From assembly GCA_012513855.1 (NCBI GenBank), contig JAAZBK010000327.1:1-35221 (forward strand): a stretch of 35,221 bases of DNA. Reading direction: 5' to 3'. Origin of the DNA: Acidimicrobiales bacterium (lineage in GTDB: Bacteria; Actinomycetota; Acidimicrobiia; Acidimicrobiales; Iamiaceae). Below the pieces are notes generated by a model that saw only the letters and a list, made by a program, of their open reading frames with translations, did no database searches and was not told the origin of the DNA. Shown in pieces: positions 8,268-15,969 of the stretch (position 1 is the stretch's first letter; every line of letters begins with the position of its first letter). Position numbers and translations under genes: made by a program.

Positions 8268-8893
8268 CGTTCGATTCCTCCCAGGAAGATGCGGGCGAAG
8301 TGGTCGGCCACCTCGCGGGCCGACAGGTCTCCGCCCGGCCGCAACCACAGGTACGTGTAGTTGTGGGTGCCCAGCCACGCCCGGGCGGTCAGCCGGGCGT
8401 CGTGGACCTCGAAGGCGCCGCTGGTCGCGCCGTCGGCGATCACCTGCTCCACGATGTCCTCGAACGCCCGACGCCGGGCCCGCAGCGCGACCGCGTTCTC
8501 GCCGGTGACCGCGGTGAACTCGTGGAGGAAGACCCGCACGTGATCGGGGTAGTGGAAGATCACGTCCAGGTACTCCCGGCCCAGCTCCCGGAGCCGGTCG
8601 CCGGGGGTGCCCTCGGCCACCGCGGCCCGCTCGGCGCCGGCCAGCACCTCGTCCATCACCCGGTCGATGATGAGCGCCAGCAGCTCCTCCTTGGAGCCGA
8701 TGTAGTAGTAGAGCGCCCCCTTGCCCAGCTCGTTCGCCTCGCACAGCTCGGTGGTGCTGGTGGCGTGGAAGCCCTGTTCGGCGAACAGGCGGGCGGATCG
8801 GTCGATCACCTCGTCCCGGCGGCGGTGCCACTTGGCGCTGCGCCGATCATCGGGCGGGGCGGACGCGGTTGGGGTCTCTTGCGCAGCGGCCAC
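8264..8893 (-). CDS. TetR-family transcriptional regulator of the BVMO/PhyH/E1 block
   Basis: DNA-binding regulator of about 209 residues. The N-terminal TetR helix-turn-helix domain spans roughly residues 22-70 (RSARLFAEQGFHATSTTELC, then LGKGALYYYIGSKEELL), followed by a helical ligand-binding domain. I chose GTG 8893 rather than an upstream in-frame start at 8959. The longer form would run through the operator-like box at 8912-8923, and the GTG is 6 bases after a TATGAT box. A box of the same type in its own promoter suggests autoregulation, and matching boxes upstream of PhyH and BVMO suggest that it controls all three units. It is co-transcribed with E1. Confidence 0.88.
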   Translation of the reverse strand: MAAAQETPTASAPPDDRRSAKWHRRRDEVIDRSARLFAEQGFHATSTTELCEANELGKGALYYYIGSKEELLALIIDRVMDEVLAGAERAAVAEGTPGDRLRELGREYLDVIFHYPDHVRVFLHEFTAVTGENAVALRARRRAFEDIVEQVIADGATSGAFEVHDARLTARAWLGTHNYTYLWLRPGGDLSAREVADHFARIFLGGIER

Positions 8894-8899
8894 GAGGCG

Positions 8900-8926
8900 A
8901 TCATATTCTTGGACCAAGCGGTCTAA
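8900..8926 (-). promoter_or_regulatory. Leaderless promoter with degenerate operator for the TetR-E1 operon
   Basis: The arms GACC and GGTC are separated by AAGC (8912-8923), within TTGGACC-N4-GGTCTAA (8909-8926). The BVMO site has the same flanks (minus strand TTGGACC and GGTCTAA) around GATC. The minus-strand -10 box TATGAT (8905-8900) is 6 bases from GTG 8893. A direct repeat AGGCGAGCCGA with 12-bp period (8929-8951) lies just beyond; its role is unknown. The rest of 8952-9070 shows nothing clear. Confidence 0.68.
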
Positions 8927-9070
8927 GGAGGCGAGCCGATAGGCGAGCCGACCAGACAAGCATCGTGGGTAAACCGAGGCGCCAGCCGAGGTCCGAACAA
9001 CATCGACGCGACGACGGCTGGACCTGTCCGCTCGAGTCCTAAGAACCGCCCATCCGCGGCGGAGAGGGAG

Positions 9071-10678
9071 ATGCCCGTGTCTGCACCAGGAACCACCAGC
9101 CCGACGTGGTCATCAGCCGAGACGACACCGGCCGACACGCCGTCGACCGGCGGCGACCTGAGCTGGGTGGCGGTGCTGGAGCACCACGCCCATCGGTTCC
9201 CCGACCACGTGATCGCCCGCTGCGGCGACCGGTCGGTCACCTACGCCGAGATGGTCGACTGGAGTTCACGGGTGGCCACGGGCCTGGCCGAGCGTGGCGT
9301 GGTGGCGGGCGACGTGGTGGGCTTGCTCTCCTACAACAGCGCCGAGTTCCTGGCGACGATCTTCGCCGCCAACTCCCTCGGGGCCACGGCCATGCCGGTG
9401 AACTGGCGACTGGCCGCCCCCGAGCTGCGCTACCTGCTGGAGCACTCCGGTGCCCGCGCCTTCGTGTGCGACGGCGAGCTGATCGAGCTCGGCGAAGCCG
9501 CCAGCAGCGGGCTCGACCAGCCCCTGGCGCGGGTGGTCGTGCCCACGCCCGAAACGCAGGAGGCCCCCGGTTGGGACCTCTTCGAGGACCTGGCCGCGTC
9601 GCCACCGCTCGCCGAGCGGCTGCCGGCGCGGGCCGACGACGTGCACCGGCTCATGTACACCTCGGGCACCACCGGCAGGCCCAAGGGCGTGATGATCACC
9701 CACGCCAACCTGGCCTGGAAGAACACTGCCCACGTCGCCGAGTTCGGGTTCACGTCGGCCGACATCGGCCTCGCCTGCGGCCCGCTCTACCACGTGGGTG
9801 CGCTCGACCTGGTCACCACCACGATGATCGCGGTGGGCGCCACCACCCTGATCCATCGCACCTTCGACGCCGCCGCGGTGATCGACGAGATCGAGCGATC
9901 CAAGGTCTCCCTGGTCTGGATGGCGCCCGCCATGTTGCGGGCGGTGCTCGACGAGCCGGGCGTCGACGAACGTGACCTGTCGTCGGTCCGGGTGATCATC
10001 GCGGGCGGCGAGAAGCTGCCGATCCCCTTCATCGACCGCTTGGAGCGCACCTTCCCGTCGGCGTGGCTGGCCGACGCCTACGGGCTCACCGAGACGGTCT
10101 CGGGAGACACGTTCCTCGACCGGGCCAACGTGCGGGCCAAGCTCGGCAGCGTGGGCCGGGCCTGCCTGTACCTCGACCTGGAGATCTGGGACGAGACCGG
10201 AAGCCCGGTGCCGCCCGGCGAGAAGGGCGAGGTGGTGCTGCGGGGGCCGAAGGTGTTCGCCGGCTACTGGCGAGACCCCGACGCCACGGCCCGTGCGTTC
10301 GCCGGCGGTTGGTTCCACACCGGCGACGTGGGCATCGAGGACGACGACGGCTACGTCTACATCGTCGACCGCCTCAAGGACATGATCATCTCGGGCGGGG
10401 AGAACATCGCCGGTTCCGAGGTCGAGCGGGTTCTGTACGAGCACCCCGCTGTCCTGGAGGCGGCGGTGGTGGGCCGGTCCCACGAGCGGTGGGGCGAGGT
10501 GCCGGTGGCCCACGTGGTGGTGCGACCGGGGTCGGAGGTGTCGGCCGATGAGCTGATCGAGCACTGCCGGGGACAGCTCGCCAAGTTCAAGGTGCCCGCC
10601 GCGGTCGAGTTCCTCGACGCGCTGCCCCGCAATCCGTCGGGCAAGGTCCTCAAGCGAGAGCTGCGGGCAGGCTCGTGA
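9071..10678 (+). CDS. Acyl-CoA synthetase (AMP-binding enzyme, FadD-like)
   Basis: ATP-dependent ligase of 535 residues that activates a carboxylic acid to its CoA thioester through an acyl-adenylate. The P-loop motif YTSGTTGRPKG is at residues 196-206, YGLTET lies in the middle, and GYWRDPDATARAF, GGWFHTGDVG and DRLKDMIISGGENI follow. The C-terminal catalytic Lys is in PSGKVLKREL (about 522-531). The length is normal. The start is the ATG at 9071; GAGAGGG lies very close to it, so the GTG two codons on is an alternative. It is divergent from the TetR gene, so the operator there could also affect it. A VOC protein follows after 10 bases, probably in the same operon. The substrate (fatty, aromatic or terpenoid acid) is open. 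Confidence 0.93.
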   Translation: MPVSAPGTTSPTWSSAETTPADTPSTGGDLSWVAVLEHHAHRFPDHVIARCGDRSVTYAEMVDWSSRVATGLAERGVVAGDVVGLLSYNSAEFLATIFAANSLGATAMPVNWRLAAPELRYLLEHSGARAFVCDGELIELGEAASSGLDQPLARVVVPTPETQEAPGWDLFEDLAASPPLAERLPARADDVHRLMYTSGTTGRPKGVMITHANLAWKNTAHVAEFGFTSADIGLACGPLYHVGALDLVTTTMIAVGATTLIHRTFDAAAVIDEIERSKVSLVWMAPAMLRAVLDEPGVDERDLSSVRVIIAGGEKLPIPFIDRLERTFPSAWLADAYGLTETVSGDTFLDRANVRAKLGSVGRACLYLDLEIWDETGSPVPPGEKGEVVLRGPKVFAGYWRDPDATARAFAGGWFHTGDVGIEDDDGYVYIVDRLKDMIISGGENIAGSEVERVLYEHPAVLEAAVVGRSHERWGEVPVAHVVVRPGSEVSADELIEHCRGQLAKFKVPAAVEFLDALPRNPSGKVLKRELRAGS

Positions 10679-10688
10679 GGGTGTCGTC

Positions 10689-11609
10689 GTGACCGGATCG
10701 AGGGTGGCGATGCTGTACCACCCCAGCCACCACGTGCCCGATCTCGACGAGGCCGAGGAGTTCTTCGCCCGGGTGTTCGGCCGCTCCAGCACCCGGCTGT
10801 CGACGCTCTCGGACCGTGAGCCACCGGAGGGCTGGTCGAACGACTACGCCACGTTCACCCCCATCGCTGACCTGCTGTTCGACAGCATCGATCCCCGCCG
10901 CTACCAGGTGGCCGGGCGGCACCTGTACGAACCCGTCGATGAGCCACAGCTGAAGGGAATGGGCTGGTACGTCGACGATCCGGTCGAGCTCTACCGGTCG
11001 CTGATCGGTGCGGGGTACGTCCTCGTCGACCAGATGGGGGCTCGGGTCGACGGCGACGATCCGCCCACGGCCGCCGGTGCCCGCATGCCCCTGTTCTTCA
11101 CATCGCCTCACGACGCCGGGTTGCGCCACGAGCTCCTGCCCCGAATCCCGTTCCCGCTCGACCACCGCCTCGCCGAGGGCTGGACGCCCGGCGTGGTCGA
11201 CCCCGCCGATCCGCTCGGCATCGTCTGCTGCGCCCACCACACCATCCGCACCACCCAGCCCGACCGGGCGCTGCGCCTCCTGGTCGAACTCCTCGGCGGA
11301 ACCGTCGTCCACCAGGGACACGACGACCTGCTCGACGCCAGGGCCACCTACGTGCACCTGGCTGACACCATCATCGAGCTGGTGGAGGACGACGACGCGG
11401 TGGCGGAGGGTCACGACCTCTACACGTCGATCGCGTTCCAGGTGGTCGACGTCGACCGCGCTGCAGCTCACCTGGAGGCGAACGGGGTCCACCTGTCGGC
11501 TCGCACCGAACGATCCCTGATCACCGTCCCGCAGACCAGCCTCGGCATCGCTTGGCGCCTCGCCGATGGCCCTGTCCCCGGCGACCCACGGCCCCTCCCG
11601 CGGCCGTGA
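10689..11609 (+). CDS. Two-module VOC (glyoxalase/dioxygenase superfamily) protein
   Basis: Protein of 306 residues. Two vicinal-oxygen-chelate modules are suggested: an N-terminal one beginning RVAMLYHPSHHVPDLDEAEEFFARVFG, with a strand around GMGWYVDDP, and a second around HHTIRTTQPDRALRLLVELLGG to SIAFQVVDVDRAAAHLEANGV. The start is GTG, 10 bases after the synthetase stop. Candidate metal ligands are the HH pairs at the start of each module (residues 14-15 and about 181-182) and Glu in IIELVED. No specific enzyme family is recognisable, so the function could be isomerase, epimerase or a ring-cleavage-like enzyme. Context suggests a role in catabolism of an acyl-CoA. Confidence 0.75.
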   Translation: MTGSRVAMLYHPSHHVPDLDEAEEFFARVFGRSSTRLSTLSDREPPEGWSNDYATFTPIADLLFDSIDPRRYQVAGRHLYEPVDEPQLKGMGWYVDDPVELYRSLIGAGYVLVDQMGARVDGDDPPTAAGARMPLFFTSPHDAGLRHELLPRIPFPLDHRLAEGWTPGVVDPADPLGIVCCAHHTIRTTQPDRALRLLVELLGGTVVHQGHDDLLDARATYVHLADTIIELVEDDDAVAEGHDLYTSIAFQVVDVDRAAAHLEANGVHLSARTERSLITVPQTSLGIAWRLADGPVPGDPRPLPRP

Positions 11610-11670
11610 GCCTCCCGGGCCGGTGCGAGCCGGTCCGGTCTCCATCGGAGCGTTCTGCCGCTGGCCCACT

Positions 11671-11693
11671 CCCGCCGGCGGGGCGGGTACCTT
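11671..11693 (+). promoter_or_regulatory. Putative promoter with palindrome before the methyltransferase
   Basis: A perfect GC-rich palindrome CCCGCCGGCGGG (11671-11682) lies 5 bases upstream of a -10-like TACCTT (11688-11693). The ATG of the methyltransferase follows 36 bases later, which leaves a short leader with a weak AGGA. Nothing else stands out in 11610-11729. Confidence 0.35.
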
Positions 11694-11729
11694 GTCGGCC
11701 ACCATCGTCGACGACAGGACACCCACTCG

Positions 11730-12572
11730 ATGTCGAGACCGCTTCCGGCGAACCTGAAGGACCTCTACGGGGTCATGACCCCGGAGTCCGCAGCGCAGAT
11801 GTACGGGGGTGGCTCGCTGGTGATCGACGGCGTGGAGTTCGTGTCGGGCTATGCACCCGACTCGACCCCGGACCGCTTCTACATCGTCAAGTCGGCCGAG
11901 CTGATCGCCATGTACCGGGAGTTCCTCGACGCGGTGCGCCCGGCCCGCGTGTTCGAGCTCGGCATCGCCGAGGGCGGCAGCGTGGCGCTGCTCGCCCTGA
12001 TGTCCTACGTCGAGCAGCTGGTGGCGATCGACAACGAACCCAACCGACTGCCGGCCCTCGACGACTTCATCGGGGCCCGAGGTCTGGAGGGATCGGTGTC
12101 GGCGCACTACGGGATCGATCAGGCCGACGGGGCGACCCTGGCGGGCCTGGTCGAGCGCCACTTCGACCACGGCGAGGTCGACCTGGTGATCGACGACGCG
12201 TCGCACGTGTACGACCTGAGCGTGGCCTCGTTCGAGGCGCTCTTCCCCCGCTTGGCCCCCGGCGGCTGGTACCTGCTCGAGGACTGGGCGCAACCGCTGA
12301 AGTTCGCGGCCGCGGTGGTCAGGGCCTCCACGGACGACGCTGGTCCTCCCGCCGATGCACCCGACCTGCCGGTGCCGCTCAGCCGGCTGGGATTGGAGCT
12401 CACCATCGCTACGTGCACCGCGAGCGGCGTGGTCGACCGCGTGATGGTCAACCACGAGTTCATCGCCGCCCGCCGCGGGCCCGAGCCCGTCGATCCGGCA
12501 TCGTTCCGGCTCGCCGACCTCACCGCCGGCCCGGTGCCGGGGTTCCTGGCCGAAGGAGCCGGCCGGGCCTGA
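11730..12572 (+). CDS. Class I SAM-dependent methyltransferase (CmcI/TylF-like)
   Basis: Protein of 280 residues with a Rossmann-type methyltransferase core. Motif I is VFELGIAEGGSVALL (about 74-88), the acidic strand end is VAIDNEPNR (about 98-106), and the CmcI/TylF-like DLVIDDASHVYDLS (about 151-164) is followed by LAPGGWYLLEDW. The family mostly methylates hydroxyl groups of small molecules. The N-terminal 60 residues (LYGVMTPESAAQMYGGGS and on) look like a family-specific cap. It stands alone, converging with the cupin gene, and has its own promoter. The substrate is unknown; 'cephalosporin hydroxylase family' is a common automatic name for this group. Confidence 0.8.
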   Translation: MSRPLPANLKDLYGVMTPESAAQMYGGGSLVIDGVEFVSGYAPDSTPDRFYIVKSAELIAMYREFLDAVRPARVFELGIAEGGSVALLALMSYVEQLVAIDNEPNRLPALDDFIGARGLEGSVSAHYGIDQADGATLAGLVERHFDHGEVDLVIDDASHVYDLSVASFEALFPRLAPGGWYLLEDWAQPLKFAAAVVRASTDDAGPPADAPDLPVPLSRLGLELTIATCTASGVVDRVMVNHEFIAARRGPEPVDPASFRLADLTAGPVPGFLAEGAGRA

Positions 12573-12623
12573 TCCTGCTGGCGCGTGGCCGGTTGGTCGC
12601 CGTCGATCAGGGGCGGCCCGGTA

Positions 12624-13106
12624 TCAGCGGGGGACCCAACCCTCTTCGTGCCAGTAGGTGAGCAGCGATGGCAGGGGAGCGGGCCACGTCTCGATGTAGG
12701 TGACGCCCTCGCTGCCGGCGGTCATGGTGTAGGGCGTGCCGGCCCGGCTGATGAAGTACTCGCCGGGGCCGATGCGCACGGTGTGGGGGTGGGGGCCGCC
12801 CTGGGACTCGGCGCCGTGGGAGATGTGGTACTCGCCCTTCAGCACGATGACCATCTCGTCGAGGCTGTGGTGGTGGCGGGGCACCACGAAGTCGCCCCGG
12901 ACCCGCAGCGGGTTGCGGTTGAACCGGAAGATCCGGATCGGCTTGCGGGTCATCCACATGGCACCGTCGAAGGTGGCGGCGAAGTCGACCGGAGCGTCGG
13001 TGAGCGGCCGCCCGTCGTGCCAGAAGTAGGTGGGGTTGTCCTGCTGGTCGAGGGCGAGCGGAACCCAGTCCTCGTCGTCGAGCAGGTCGGCAACCACGAT
13101 CCCCAT
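12624..13106 (-). CDS. Cupin-domain protein (paralogue of the divergent cupin)
   Basis: Single-domain cupin of about 160 residues. Cupin motif 1 is seen as PRHHHSLDEMVIVLKGEYHI, with three consecutive His as likely metal ligands, and motif 2 as GPGEYFISRAGTPYTMTAG, which lacks the usual His. In-frame ATGs lie at 13130, 13118 and 13106. I chose 13106 because only that start aligns with the N-terminus of the sister cupin at 13218; both continue as a short lead, then DDxxWV and, about 20 residues later, ADAPVD or TDAPVD followed by ATF. The partner genes are divergent with 111 bases between. The role may be a small dioxygenase or isomerase, or metabolite binding; it cannot be fixed. Confidence 0.8.
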   Translation of the reverse strand: MGIVVADLLDDEDWVPLALDQQDNPTYFWHDGRPLTDAPVDFAATFDGAMWMTRKPIRIFRFNRNPLRVRGDFVVPRHHHSLDEMVIVLKGEYHISHGAESQGGPHPHTVRIGPGEYFISRAGTPYTMTAGSEGVTYIETWPAPLPSLLTYWHEEGWVPR

Positions 13107-13217
13107 CGGGTGGATCATGGCGCACCCCACCGAACCCGGCCACGACCCGTCCCGTCCGCCGGGACGTGGGACCTACGACCCTCGACACCACCGCGGGACG
13201 CAGGCAGAGTGCGACCC
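13107..13217. promoter_or_regulatory. Divergent promoter region between the two cupin genes
   Basis: The 111 bases must drive both cupin units. On the minus strand CATGAT lies 7 bases before the ATG at 13106, a weak leaderless-type match. I see no convincing -10 for the plus strand and no strong palindrome. Confidence 0.35.
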
Positions 13218-13667
13218 GTGCCCATCGAGTTCCTGGACATCCTCGCCGACGACGGCTGGGTCGCCCGTCCGGTCGATCCGGCTGCGCCGGACGCTCTGTG
13301 GAGCGAGGGCGGGTCTCTCGCCGACGCGCCGGTCGACGTGGCCGCCACCTTCGCGGGCCGGTCGGTCTCGACCGCCATGGACCCGACGTTCGCGCTCGAC
13401 GGGATCCGCCTGGCGCCCGGCTTCGCCATCCCGCGGCACCGCCACGACCAGCAGGTCCTGCGCATCGTCTTCGGTGGCACCCTCGAGGTGCGGTCCGACG
13501 ACGAGGTCGCCCAGCTCCGCGCCGGTCAGTTCTGCGTGATCGACGCCGGCACCGTGCACTCCGTGGTGGCCGGTCCCGACGGCGCCACCTACACCGAGTC
13601 CTGGCACCTGGAGGCCCCACCCGTGCAGACCACCTGGCATCCGGACCCCGCGTGGGTCACGCCATGA
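13218..13667 (+). CDS. Cupin-domain protein
   Basis: Cupin of 149 residues starting at GTG 13218. Motif 1 is PRHRHDQQVLRIVFGGTLEV, with two His ligands, and motif 2 is RAGQFCVIDAGTVHSVVAG, with His present. The N-terminal block DDGWVARPVD...SLADAPVDVAATF is shared with the divergent cupin at 12624-13106, so the pair arose by duplication and inversion. Its stop overlaps the start of the FAD-dependent dehydrogenase as ATGA, which implies coupled expression. A plausible role is a small enzyme acting on the product or substrate of that flavoprotein; this is inference from the overlap only. Confidence 0.82.
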   Translation: MPIEFLDILADDGWVARPVDPAAPDALWSEGGSLADAPVDVAATFAGRSVSTAMDPTFALDGIRLAPGFAIPRHRHDQQVLRIVFGGTLEVRSDDEVAQLRAGQFCVIDAGTVHSVVAGPDGATYTESWHLEAPPVQTTWHPDPAWVTP

Positions 13668-15289
13668 CCGCGCCCGGCCCTACAGGCATCGAAGCGGTGG
13701 ACCCTGCAAACCCGGGGGAGCGCTTCGACGTCATCGTGGTGGGCACCGGCGGTGGGTTGATCGGCGCCTTCGCCGCCGCCAGCCGCGGCCTGCGCACCCT
13801 GGTGATCGAGAAGGCGTCCCACGTGGGCGGTACCACCGCCTACTCCGGGGCCGGGATCTGGCTGCCGGGCAACCCCGCGATCCTGCGCGCCGGGCTCGAC
13901 GACTCCCCGGAAGCAGCACGTCCCTACCTCGACGAGATCATCGGCGACAGCGCCCCGGTCGAGCTCCGCGAGGCCTACCTCCACGCTGGCCCACCGATGA
14001 TCGAGGAGCTGGAGAAGGATCCGTCGTTCGGCGAGTTCTTCTGGCGCAGCATCCCCGAGTACTACGCGGGCCGTCCCGGCTTCTCCAAGGCCGGCCGGAC
14101 CATCTTCCCGAGGGACCTGCCGCGCGCCGAACTGGGCGACCTGGAGCCGTTGGTTCGCCGCCCGTTGTGGACAGAGCGGTGGGGTACCCCCGAGGGCGAC
14201 GTCATGGTGGGCGGTCAGGCGTTCGCCGGCCGGGCCCTGGCCGCGGTGATGGGCACCGGCAACGTCACGCTGTTGACGTCGACGGCTCTCGAATCACTGG
14301 TGGTCGAGGACGGCCGGGTGGTCGGCGTCGATGCCGTCCGCAGCGGTGAACCGGTGCGCTTCCTGGCCGACCGTGGCGTCCTCCTGGCCGCTGGCGGGTA
14401 CGACCACAACGCAGAGATCCGACTCGAGCACCAGGCCCCCCTGGACGGCGAGTGGTCGTCGGGCGTACCCGAGAACACCGGCGACGCGCTCAGCGCCGCG
14501 GTGGCGGTGGGGGCCGACACGGCCCTGCTCGACGAGGCCTGGTACGCCCCCGGCGTGGTCACGCCGGTGGGTGGCCCGGTCTTCTACACCATGGTGTGGG
14601 GTGGGGTCTGGGTGAACTCCGCGGGCGAGCGGTTCATGAACGAGCGCCTGCCCTACGACCGCGCGGGCCACGAGCTGATGCGCCTCCACGGCGTCGACGG
14701 CAACGACACCATCCCGGCCCACTGGGTGTTCGACCAGCGCCAGGTCGACGCCAAGGCGTTCACCTTCCTGCCGGTCGACCCGCAGGTGCCCGACTGGTTC
14801 GACGTCGACCGCTGGGTCGAGGCCGGCGCCCTGGTCAAGGCCGACACGTTGGAGGACCTGGCCGATCGGATCGGAGTGCCCGCCGAGAACCTGGCCGCCA
14901 CCGTCGACCGCTACAACGGGTTCGCCCTCGCAGGCGTCGATGAGGACTTCCACCGTGGCGAATCGCCGTGGGACCGCGTGATCGCCGGGGTCGTCAAGCC
15001 GCACACCGACGGACCCAACAAGTGCCTCGGCGTGCTCGACCAGGCCCCCTACTACGCGGTGAAGGTGGTGGTGACAGACCTGGGCACCAAGGGAGGCGTG
15101 CGCACCGACGCCAACGGCAGGGTGTTGCGGTCCGACGATTCGGTGATCGAGGGCCTCTACGCGTCGGGCAACACCATGGCCCCCGCGCTCGGACGCATCT
15201 ACCCCGGGGCCGGTGGACCGATCGGCTCGGCCATGGTCTTCAGCTGGCTCGCCGCGCTCGACATGGCCGGCGAGACCTTCCAGGCCTGA
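13664..15289 (+). CDS. FAD-dependent 3-ketosteroid delta1-dehydrogenase-like protein
   Basis: Flavoprotein of 541 residues in the FAD_binding_2/fumarate reductase superfamily. The N-terminal dinucleotide motif is VVGTGGGLIGAFAAASRG (about 25-42), then EKASHVGGTTAYSGAGIWLPGN. The C-terminus has GLYASGNTMAPALGRIYPGAGGPIG, with Tyr513 and Gly517 matching the catalytic Tyr-Pro-Gly-x-Gly of KstD enzymes. PEYYAGRPGF (about 125-134) may hold the other active-site Tyr. KstD removes the 1,2-hydrogens of 3-ketosteroids, but this superfamily also handles other cyclic ketones, and no other steroid genes are evident here, so the substrate is uncertain. The ATG at 13664 overlaps the cupin stop. A hairpin follows the stop. 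Confidence 0.85.
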   Translation: MTAPGPTGIEAVDPANPGERFDVIVVGTGGGLIGAFAAASRGLRTLVIEKASHVGGTTAYSGAGIWLPGNPAILRAGLDDSPEAARPYLDEIIGDSAPVELREAYLHAGPPMIEELEKDPSFGEFFWRSIPEYYAGRPGFSKAGRTIFPRDLPRAELGDLEPLVRRPLWTERWGTPEGDVMVGGQAFAGRALAAVMGTGNVTLLTSTALESLVVEDGRVVGVDAVRSGEPVRFLADRGVLLAAGGYDHNAEIRLEHQAPLDGEWSSGVPENTGDALSAAVAVGADTALLDEAWYAPGVVTPVGGPVFYTMVWGGVWVNSAGERFMNERLPYDRAGHELMRLHGVDGNDTIPAHWVFDQRQVDAKAFTFLPVDPQVPDWFDVDRWVEAGALVKADTLEDLADRIGVPAENLAATVDRYNGFALAGVDEDFHRGESPWDRVIAGVVKPHTDGPNKCLGVLDQAPYYAVKVVVTDLGTKGGVRTDANGRVLRSDDSVIEGLYASGNTMAPALGRIYPGAGGPIGSAMVFSWLAALDMAGETFQA

Positions 15290-15304
15290 GATCGGCCGCA
15301 AAGC

Positions 15305-15335
15305 CTGACCTCCCCGGTGGGGATCCGGAGGTCAG
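15305..15335 (+). terminator. Hairpin downstream of the KstD-like gene
   Basis: Perfect 9-bp arms CTGACCTCC (15305-15313) and GGAGGTCAG (15327-15335) enclose a 13-base loop. It begins 16 bases after the stop. There is no T-run, only TTAG, so termination may be partial. The -10 box of the next gene starts one base later. Confidence 0.5.
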
Positions 15336-15336
15336 T

Positions 15337-15342
15337 TAGCGT
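15337..15342 (+). promoter_or_regulatory. -10 box of the lipoprotein gene at 15349 (leaderless layout)
   Basis: TAGCGT ends 6 bases before the ATG at 15349, and there is no room for a ribosome-binding site. Confidence 0.4.
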
Positions 15343-15348
15343 TCTCGC

Positions 15349-15939
15349 ATGGCGATGAGACGTGAGATCAGCACGGTCCTGGTGGTAGCGGCACTGGCCC
15401 TGGCGGGCTGCAGCGACGGAGGAGGAGACGACGATGCCGCACCCGATGCCTCCGACGGCTCTGAGCAGACCGTCGACGACGGCACCGAGACCCCGTCCGA
15501 CGCGGATGGCGGCGGCGATGTGAGCGAGGTCGATGCGGGCGACACCGATGCCGGCGAGGTCGATGGCGGCGAGGTCGACTGTGCAGCCATGGAGGCGGCC
15601 CTGTCGGAGTTCACCAGCGTCCAGTTGCTCGCCCAGATCCGGGACCCCGGCTCGATCGAGACGCTGAAGCTTGGTTCGCTGACCGTTGTCGAGCTCGACG
15701 CCCTCGAGCAGGCCCTCACCGAACTGGAGGTGCTCGACGGCTACTCCAACGACATGGGCGATCCCGCCGAGGCCATCGACAACCTGCAGGCAGCGGTGGC
15801 CGAGGCCCGAGGTCTGTTCGAGGCCGACCCCGTCACCCAGGAAGCGATCGACGCCTACAACGAGAGCATCGGGACCTTGGCGGAGTTCCTCGGCAACCAG
15901 GTGCCAATCAGCGCGGCGCTCGACGAGGCCGGCTGCTGA
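15349..15939 (+). CDS. Secreted lipoprotein of unknown function
   Basis: Protein of 196 residues. The N-terminus MAMRREISTV is followed by a hydrophobic run and a lipobox LALAGC (lipidated Cys21), so it should be anchored on the outer face of the membrane. Residues 24-78 are a highly acidic, low-complexity linker of Asp, Gly and Glu. The folded part (about 80-196) is helical in character, with two further Cys (VDCAAM and the C-terminal AGC) that could form a disulfide. I recognise no family. It stands alone, with the aldolase gene converging on it. A second ATG lies two codons in. Confidence 0.75.
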   Translation: MAMRREISTVLVVAALALAGCSDGGGDDDAAPDASDGSEQTVDDGTETPSDADGGGDVSEVDAGDTDAGEVDGGEVDCAAMEAALSEFTSVQLLAQIRDPGSIETLKLGSLTVVELDALEQALTELEVLDGYSNDMGDPAEAIDNLQAAVAEARGLFEADPVTQEAIDAYNESIGTLAEFLGNQVPISAALDEAGC

Positions 15940-15969
15940 TCCCGCCGTCGATCGGTCCCTCGGCCAGCG

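Noticed and set aside
13664-15289. Firm assignment as steroid kstD with a cholesterol cluster
   Set aside because: No KstR-type operator, kshA/kshB or steroid C-C hydrolase set could be firmly recognised. The KstD-like fold also occurs in enzymes for other cyclic ketones.
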